NCBI GenBank assembly: GCA_030635525.1 | Contig: DAOVYR010000014.1 | Span: 1-11,215, forward strand | Source: Candidatus Nanohalarchaeota archaeon | Lineage (GTDB): Archaea > EX4484-52 > B79-G9 | DNA: 11,215 nt | Reading direction: 5' to 3' | Shown: positions 7,023 to 11,215 of the stretch, in pieces | Layout of the letters: each line of letters starts with the position of its first letter | Numbering within the stretch: position 1 is the first letter of the stretch | Notes under the pieces: generated by a model | What the model was told of the DNA's origin: nothing | The model's input: only the letters and a program-made list of their open reading frames with translations | The model's database searches: none | Position numbers and translations under genes: made by a program

Positions 7023-7442
7023 CGGCGCCACAGAAATATTCACACCATAATCTATAGCCTCAACAGAGATACGATGAACCCCTGGTGTCGTAGGCAGACT
7101 ACCGGACACATTAAAATCCACAATATTGAAAATATCATTCGAAGCAGACCCGGCAGATATCTTCATAATTATCATCTGGTTGGAAAGCGTGGTTGAAAGA
7201 ATATTTCCCGGAAACCTCACACGATTCGTAATCTTTGCAGGCGCCCCTTGGGCATAAACAATCCGCGACATATCCGTAATCTTATCCACAGCATCCCTTG
7301 CAACCACATTATCTGTAGTACGCTTCAAATCAACCACAGCATTGTTACCCATCAATATAACAGGCGTCAAAAACAAAAGCGAAATCGCAATTACAATAAG
7401 ATACTCTGTTGCAGCCTGCCCTATCCTTTTAAATTTCTGCAT
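7020..7442 (-). CDS. Pilin-like protein with class III signal peptide
   Basis: A 140-residue secreted or surface subunit. The N-terminus MQKFKRIGQAATEYLIVIAI is a textbook archaeal class III signal: a short basic leader, the Gly|Gln cleavage site for a prepilin peptidase (FlaK/EppA type), Glu at mature position 5, and then a hydrophobic helix of about 20 residues that doubles as the filament core. The rest is polar, beta-prone and rich in Ser, Thr, Asn and Val, with several N-glycosylation-type sequons (for example NVS, NIS). The ATG at 7442 lacks a Shine-Dalgarno; an upstream TATA element fits a leaderless or near-leaderless transcript. The gene diverges from the plus-strand cluster that encodes the secretion ATPase which could assemble it. 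Whether it is a major or minor pilin cannot be told. Confidence 0.85.
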   Translation of the reverse strand: MQKFKRIGQAATEYLIVIAISLLFLTPVILMGNNAVVDLKRTTDNVVARDAVDKITDMSRIVYAQGAPAKITNRVRFPGNILSTTLSNQMIIMKISAGSASNDIFNIVDFNVSGSLPTTPGVHRISVEAIDYGVNISVAP

Positions 7443-7469
7443 AACATTATACTCTATATATAGAACTAG

Positions 7470-7484
7470 TTTATATTATTATAG
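7470..7484 (-). promoter_or_regulatory. Likely TATA element for the pilin gene
   Basis: The minus strand reads CTATAATAATATAAA, centred about 30 nt upstream of the pilin ATG. That is close to the distance expected between an archaeal TATA box and a start site at the ATG itself, and agrees with the absence of a Shine-Dalgarno. A second A/T-rich run nearer the gene (7453-7461) is too close to serve. Confidence 0.4.
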
Positions 7485-7495
7485 GGAGACACAAA

Positions 7496-7503
7496 TTTAT
7501 ATG
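7496..7503 (+). promoter_or_regulatory. Likely TATA box for the winged-helix/coiled-coil gene
   Basis: TTTATATG lies 70 bp before the TTG start at 7573. Initiation near 7525 would leave a leader of about 47 nt ending in AGGTGA. It stands next to the pilin's promoter on the other strand, so the 130-bp gap is a divergent promoter region. Confidence 0.4.
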
Positions 7504-7572
7504 CGTCCTACAATACTATACTGTACACAAATAATCATAAACTCATCGCTTCGTCAAAAAAAGGTGAAACAC

Positions 7573-8325
7573 TTGGCTCAATGGAAAGAAACAATGCTGG
7601 AAACAGGCATCGATCAACTACTGGAAATCATATCAGAAAGAAAATCAGTAAGCGTTAACGACCTATCCAAAGAGCTATCCCTGTCAGTAGAGACAATCGA
7701 AACATGGGCAGAAATATTGAGTAAGGAAAACATCATCTCAATAGAATACGACCACAGCGGAAAACTAATACTAACCAATAAAATAAAAAACGTAAAAGAG
7801 AAAAAAAATAAAGTTGAAGGACTGAGAGATGAAGTCGACAGCGAAGTAGCAAGCATAGAACAAAATGTAAAAGAAGAAGCAAAAATAATGCGTGAAGAGC
7901 ATAACACCATTGAGAAATTCGAGGAGGTCGTTAAGAAAGAATATGGTGACTCACTAAAACTGGAAAATAAGCTAAAAGAAATCAGTGCACGCGAAGAGAA
8001 CCTAAAAAAACTACTCAAAATAATCGAGGCAGAAGAATCCAAGATAAAAAAAGAGAACTTCAATATTAACCAGATAATCAAGAACAAGATAACCCAAATA
8101 AAAAAAACAGAACAAAATCTAAAATCATTCGAAACACAAAAAGACAGACTATTTAAAGATATCGAAATCATTAAAAGACTATCAAAAGCTATTAATAAGG
8201 AACACCCTTCAGACATGGCAGGTAAAATCGAAGAGATTGAAAAAGATATACTTGATATAAGAAAACAAAGCAGATCTCTCGACAAGAAGTACAGTATCAT
8301 CAGAAAGATAATATGTAAAATCTAG
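7573..8325 (+). CDS. Winged-helix domain plus long coiled coil, function unknown
   Basis: A 250-residue protein. Residues about 9-65 (IDQLLEIISERK..VNDLSKELSLSVETIETWAEILSKENII..SGKLILTN) have the helix-turn-helix-wing pattern of a DNA-binding winged helix. Residues about 70-245 are a nearly unbroken charged coiled coil rich in Lys and Glu. No membrane segment or enzyme motif is seen. Start is TTG 7573 because GGTGA (7563-7567) lies 5 nt upstream; the in-frame GTG at 7564 overlaps that site, and the frame open further upstream runs antisense to the pilin. It lies between a pilin and a secretion ATPase and is 33 nt ahead of a small ribosomal-like gene. It could regulate the pilus genes or act as a structural scaffold; neither is shown. 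Confidence 0.75.
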   Translation: MAQWKETMLETGIDQLLEIISERKSVSVNDLSKELSLSVETIETWAEILSKENIISIEYDHSGKLILTNKIKNVKEKKNKVEGLRDEVDSEVASIEQNVKEEAKIMREEHNTIEKFEEVVKKEYGDSLKLENKLKEISAREENLKKLLKIIEAEESKIKKENFNINQIIKNKITQIKKTEQNLKSFETQKDRLFKDIEIIKRLSKAINKEHPSDMAGKIEEIEKDILDIRKQSRSLDKKYSIIRKIICKI

Positions 8326-8358
8326 AATTATATGTAAAACACAAAACAGGTGAACAAC

Positions 8359-8451
8359 GTGCCTTGCGGTAAAAAAAGAAAATCCTCAAAAATGAGACAA
8401 CACAAGCTAAAGAAAAAGAGTAAAAAAATGAGGCACAGGAAGAAAAAGTAA
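8359..8451 (+). CDS. Very small basic protein, COX24/bS22 (mS38)-like ribosomal protein
   Basis: A 30-codon gene starts at GTG 8359 with a perfect GGTGA (8349-8353) 5 nt upstream and ends at TAA 8449-8451. The product begins MPCGKKRK and ends HKLKKKSKKMRHRKKK; about half its residues are Lys or Arg. The MPxGKKRK start, an HK pair and a KKxRHxKKK-type end match, from memory, the short bacterial proteins of the AURKAIP1/COX24 family, related to mitochondrial mS38 and mycobacterial bS22, which sit on 16S rRNA near the decoding centre. Archaeal/eukaryotic eL41 (about 25 residues, KMRxR-type end) is the closest alternative. The gene follows the winged-helix gene by 33 nt and is likely co-transcribed. 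That it is a gene is fairly sure; the exact family is less so. Confidence 0.7.
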   Translation: MPCGKKRKSSKMRQHKLKKKSKKMRHRKKK

Positions 8452-8465
8452 AACTTAGCACCATA

Positions 8466-8643
8466 GTTGACGTCGTCACTAAATGGACAAACTCTACCAA
8501 AAACCAAGAGATGTCAATCTATATGGAAACGCCATTTGTCCATTTTGAACGCAAGTTCAAAAGCTTGGCACACAAGTGCCATGAAAAAGTTATGGCGTTT
8601 ACTACATTTCCTAAAGATATCACCTAATTCAAGCACAATATCT
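8466..8643 (+). ncRNA. Candidate structured RNA with a pseudoknot
   Basis: Perfect complementary segments are packed here. A 9-bp stem (8527-8535 with 8592-8600, AAACGCCAT/ATGGCGTTT) encloses two hairpins: TTTTGAAC-GCAA-GTTCAAAA (8543-8562, GNRA tetraloop) and TGGCAC-ACAA-GTGCCA (8566-8581). The only bases between the 9-bp stem and the first hairpin, TTGTCCA (8536-8542), pair exactly with TGGACAA upstream (8484-8490), which crosses the outer stem and makes a pseudoknot. A weaker stem TTGAC/GTCAA (8467-8471 with 8513-8517) surrounds the upstream partner, and AGATAT/ATATCT (8615-8620 with 8638-8643) follows. A T-rich tract at 8661-8682 would end the transcript. I cannot match it to a known RNA class. 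A mobile-element end or a degenerate ORF are alternatives. Confidence 0.5.
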
Positions 8644-8660
8644 ACCATATCCTAACCTAA

Positions 8661-8682
8661 TTTATATTTTCTTATCTTCTTA
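8661..8682 (+). terminator. T-rich terminator after the structured segment
   Basis: A stretch of 22 bases with 15 T (TTTATATTTTCTTATCTTCT and two more) follows the structured segment without a hairpin of its own, which is the usual form of an archaeal terminator. It should separate the upstream unit (winged-helix gene, small basic protein, structured RNA) from the ATPase gene. The stretch 8683-8831 beyond it holds only a weak ATGCTC/GAGCAT inverted repeat and no supported gene. Confidence 0.5.
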
Positions 8683-8831
8683 AGACATCCATGCTCGTTT
8701 TCCATCCACAACCAAAATGATGCAACATGAGCATACCACACGCAAATATAGACACATCCATATCATCGCCACTTTCTGGACTCAGACCATAACTCTCAAG
8801 TAAACTATATTAACAACCTTAGACATATTTC

Positions 8832-8843
8832 TATAATAATATA
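8832..8843 (+). promoter_or_regulatory. Likely TATA element for the secretion ATPase gene
   Basis: TATAATAATATA ends six bases before ATG 8849 but is centred about 25 nt before ATG 8861. With normal archaeal TATA-to-start spacing, transcription would begin at or next to 8861, giving a leaderless message. There is no Shine-Dalgarno before either ATG. Confidence 0.5.
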
Positions 8844-8860
8844 CTAAGATGTGCATAAAT

Positions 8861-11023
8861 ATGGGTATTCTCTCTTTAATCAAAAAAAAAACAGACGACA
8901 CCAGTCCAGAAGATAAAAATAATACTCACACGGACCTAAAATCCCACATACTAAACAACAAAAAAGACACAGAACAAAACCTGGAAAAAGCAAAAGAAGA
9001 AATCAAAAAGAAAATGCAGAAAATGAACAACACAAACAAAGACAAAACTGAAAAAGAAACCAAATCAAAAAGCACAGAACAAACCCTAGAAAAAGCAAAA
9101 GAAGAAATCAAAAAGAAAATGCAGGAAAAAGAACAAAAAAAGAAACCAGACCCATCCACACAAACCCAAAAAACATCAGGCGACAGCGGGGGGGAAACCG
9201 AAAAAAGCAAAAATGCCACCCAGAAAAAAGACGCGGCACAATCCGCAAATAATAATCAAAAGACAAAAGAAACCAAAGACCAAAAAAAACACAAAAAAAA
9301 CACAAAAAAAGCCACCAGCAAGACAGAGAAAAAAGACGAAAACAAAAAAACAGAAAAAGAAGCCACAAAAAACGGGGATAACAAAAAAGTAGCAGTAAGC
9401 TCGATACTAAATAAAATAGGCAATCAAAGAGACATTGACATCAGCGGCGGCACCGTAGTTGAGACATACAACCTCAACGCAGACAATGTTTATGCAACAG
9501 TCACAATATACAACGTACCTAACCAATACATCCCGATATACTACATGAAACATCCCGTAGTAACCATAGGCACACTCGCGATATTGAACGCCATAAGAGA
9601 ACAGCTTATCATGCTCGTCCAGATAACCACAAAAGAATTTGTAGACCCTTCAGCACTTGGCATTGTCAAGGAAAAATTCATGAAAAAAGCCTACGACCTG
9701 CTCGACCGCTACCTGCCCAGCGTATCTGAAAAAGAGAAAAAGACCCTTGCAGGCAACCTGATACACGAAATGCTCGGGCTCGGCGACATTGAACTGCTCC
9801 TAAGTGACCCCTATCTGGAAGAAATAGTAATCAACAGCCACAAAGACCCTATATGGGTATACCACAAACATCACGGCTGGCTCAAGACAAATATATTCAC
9901 CAAAAGCGAAGACAAAATATACAACTATTCCTCATCTATCGGCAGAAGGGTAGGTCGGCAGATAACAAACCTCAACCCTCTGATGGACGCACACCTAAGC
10001 ACAGGCGACCGTGTAAACGCCACGCTTTTCCCAATATCAACCAACGGAAACACAATAACCATAAGAAAATTCTCAAGATCCCCCTGGACCATAATCCACT
10101 TCCTTGAAGTCAAGACACTGACAAGAGAAGTCGCCGCTCTCCTTTGGCTTGCCATACAATATGAACTGAACATACTGGTCGCTGGCGGCACCGCATCCGG
10201 GAAAACATCAATGCTAAACATACTGATGCCCTTCATGCCCCCAAACCAGAGAATCATCTCCATAGAAGACACACGCGAGATAAACCTCCCGAAATTCCTG
10301 CACTGGGTCCCATTCTCCTCACGGGAAGCCAACCCCGAAGGCAAAGGCCAGGTCACCATGCTGGACCTGCTCGCAAACTCATTAAGAATGAGACCGGACA
10401 GAATCATCATCGGTGAAATCAGAAGATCCAAAGAAGCAGAAGTCATGTTCGAGGCCATCAGAACAGGACACTCCGCATACGCAACATTCCACGGCGACAA
10501 AGCCGAAGAGGTCCAGAAAAGATTAACCAATCCCCCAATCAACCTCCCAAAAAGTTCACTAAGCGCCCTGCACCTGATTGTCGTCCAATACAGGCATCGC
10601 AGAAAAGGCGTAAGAAGAACACTCGAAGTAGCAGAGGTTATCAAAGCAGAAGGCGAAGACTGCCTGAACCTGATATACCAGTGGAATGCAAGAACAGACA
10701 CTCTTGATAAAGTAAACAAATCCTACAGGATATACAAAGAGATCCAGTTATACACAGGAATGAGCAATGAAGAAATCGACGCCGATTTGGCAAACAAGGC
10801 AAAAATACTTGAATGGATGACAAAATACCAGATAAAAACAATAAACACAGTAGGAAAAGTCTTTGCAGAATATTACCGTGACGAAAATACAGTCGTAAAA
10901 CTTGCAAAATCAGGCACATCACCAAAAGAATTACTGGGCCCGGAACTGTACTCCGAAATCGCCCCTGCACAAAAACCCTCCACTAAACCCGAACACTCCG
11001 ACAATCAGAAGACACACGAATAA
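8861..11023 (+). CDS. Type II/IV secretion system ATPase (archaeal pilus, TadA/PilB-like)
   Basis: A 720-residue cytosolic motor that would power assembly of a type IV-like pilus. Residues about 10-175 are a Lys/Glu/Thr/Asn-rich, probably disordered tail with a repeated 17-residue helix. From about 177 the conserved fold begins: an N-terminal domain (YIPIYYMKHP..., LGDIELLLSDPYLEEIVINS) and then the RecA-like domain. The latter has Walker A GGTASGKTS (442-450, Lys448), the Asp box ISIEDTREI, Walker B RIIIGEIR (Glu519) and the His box GHSAYATFHGD (His537, His544). All ATPase motifs are intact. MGILSLIKKK from ATG 8861 is preferred because of the leaderless promoter spacing; ATG 8849 would add MCIN. 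Most family members have a much shorter N-terminus. The next gene starts 17 nt later and may be its membrane partner; the pilin at 7020-7442 is a likely client. Confidence 0.93.
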   Translation: MGILSLIKKKTDDTSPEDKNNTHTDLKSHILNNKKDTEQNLEKAKEEIKKKMQKMNNTNKDKTEKETKSKSTEQTLEKAKEEIKKKMQEKEQKKKPDPSTQTQKTSGDSGGETEKSKNATQKKDAAQSANNNQKTKETKDQKKHKKNTKKATSKTEKKDENKKTEKEATKNGDNKKVAVSSILNKIGNQRDIDISGGTVVETYNLNADNVYATVTIYNVPNQYIPIYYMKHPVVTIGTLAILNAIREQLIMLVQITTKEFVDPSALGIVKEKFMKKAYDLLDRYLPSVSEKEKKTLAGNLIHEMLGLGDIELLLSDPYLEEIVINSHKDPIWVYHKHHGWLKTNIFTKSEDKIYNYSSSIGRRVGRQITNLNPLMDAHLSTGDRVNATLFPISTNGNTITIRKFSRSPWTIIHFLEVKTLTREVAALLWLAIQYELNILVAGGTASGKTSMLNILMPFMPPNQRIISIEDTREINLPKFLHWVPFSSREANPEGKGQVTMLDLLANSLRMRPDRIIIGEIRRSKEAEVMFEAIRTGHSAYATFHGDKAEEVQKRLTNPPINLPKSSLSALHLIVVQYRHRRKGVRRTLEVAEVIKAEGEDCLNLIYQWNARTDTLDKVNKSYRIYKEIQLYTGMSNEEIDADLANKAKILEWMTKYQIKTINTVGKVFAEYYRDENTVVKLAKSGTSPKELLGPELYSEIAPAQKPSTKPEHSDNQKTHE
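8969..9124 (+). repeat. Internal 51-nt direct repeat in the ATPase tail
   Basis: Two 51-nt copies, 8969-9019 and 9074-9124, differ at two positions and are exactly 105 nt (35 codons) apart. They encode TEQNLEKAKEEIKKKMQ and TEQTLEKAKEEIKKKMQ, a charged amphipathic helix. The near-identity at DNA level, including synonymous positions, points to a recent duplication inside the low-complexity tail. Confidence 0.85.
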
Positions 11024-11040
11024 CTTTCGGATGCGATTAA

Positions 11041-11215
11041 ATGAAGACACTCAAAAAAAAACACCTTCTCAATAAATCCAGAAAATACCTGCGAACCGCA
11101 GGGAAACTGGAGCCAAGCTTTCCGTCAGTATCCATGGACCTCCTGCAATCCGGAACAAACCTCACACTAATACAGCATATAGCAATTTGCATTTATACAA
11201 CCGTCAACCAGACCG
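11041..11215 (+). CDS. Start of the next gene, possibly the pilus membrane platform (TadC/GspF-like), 3' partial
   Basis: The frame opens at ATG 11041, directly after an in-frame TAA, and runs off the window end after 58 complete codons. The N-terminus is strongly basic (MKTLKKKHLLNKSRKYLR), then LEPSFPSVSMDLLQSG, and a more hydrophobic stretch begins at LTLIQHIAICIYTTV. In archaeal pilus and archaellum clusters the gene after the ATPase usually encodes the polytopic platform protein, and a basic N-terminus leading to a membrane segment would fit. The visible part is too short to prove the family. The Shine-Dalgarno is weak (GGATG about 12 nt upstream); 17 nt separate it from the ATPase stop, so they are probably one operon. 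Confidence 0.5.
   Translation, partial: MKTLKKKHLLNKSRKYLRTAGKLEPSFPSVSMDLLQSGTNLTLIQHIAICIYTTVNQT

Noticed and set aside
7342..7572. Upstream extension of the winged-helix/coiled-coil frame.
   Set aside because: It runs antisense through the pilin start and promoter and contains unrelated residues; the GGTGA site fixes the start at TTG 7573.
8527..8606. H/ACA guide RNA reading: stem followed by ACA at 8604-8606.
   Set aside because: The distance from the upper stem to ACA is about 22 nt rather than the usual 14-16, and an extra hairpin occupies one side of the supposed pocket.
8467..8655. A 62-codon ORF from TTG, and other short frames including one from ATG 8511 to TAA 8627.
   Set aside because: None has a ribosome binding site, two frames are open together, and the perfect nested inverted repeats explain the sequence better as structure.
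1..11215. tRNA genes, CRISPR arrays, insertion sequences.
   Set aside because: Reading both strands by eye showed no TPsiC-type GGTTCGAATCC motif, no regularly spaced repeat-spacer units and no transposase motifs; a tRNAscan or CRISPR search was not possible.

Overview
The window looks archaeal. Several starts carry a GGTGA-type Shine-Dalgarno 4-5 nt upstream (glycogen synthase, the N-only glycosyltransferase, the winged-helix protein, the small basic protein). Other genes have an A/T-rich TATA element where a leaderless transcript would need it. There is a class III (archaellin/pilin-type) signal peptide and an archaeal-type secretion ATPase. The mix of a eukaryote-like GT3 glycogen synthase, a glucosidase-only debranching enzyme and a pilus cluster would fit an uncultivated (for example DPANN-like) archaeon, but the sequence alone does not fix the lineage. 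I saw no tRNA, rRNA, CRISPR array or transposase.

Layout. (1) Positions 1-300 hold the 3' end of an unidentified + strand gene and a doubtful 29-residue ORF. (2) Positions 416-4420, minus strand, hold a polysaccharide-synthesis block in transcription order: GT3 glycogen synthase, an N-terminal-domain-only GT4-like protein, and a full GT4 glycosyltransferase. (3) Positions 4623-6683, plus strand and divergent from the synthase, encode a glycogen-debranching amylo-alpha-1,6-glucosidase. Synthesis and breakdown of an alpha-glucan store therefore share one 202-bp intergenic region with TATA elements on both strands. (4) Positions 7020-7442, minus strand, encode a pilin-like protein. (5) Positions 7573-11215, plus strand, encode a winged-helix/coiled-coil protein, a 30-residue highly basic protein resembling the COX24/bS22 ribosomal family, a strongly structured non-coding segment closed by a T-rich terminator, a secretion/pilus ATPase with a long lysine-rich N-terminal tail, and the start of a further gene that may be the ATPase's membrane partner.

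Three things stand out beyond ordinary genes. Two copies of one hairpin-bearing element lie in the two convergent intergenic regions (337-418 and 6888-7022), and each supplies the TAG stop codon of the minus-strand gene it abuts. A segment at 8466-8643 has perfect nested and crossed inverted repeats consistent with a pseudoknotted RNA, including a GCAA tetraloop hairpin. A very small basic gene at 8359-8451 has an ideal archaeal Shine-Dalgarno and looks like a ribosomal protein better known from bacteria and mitochondria.
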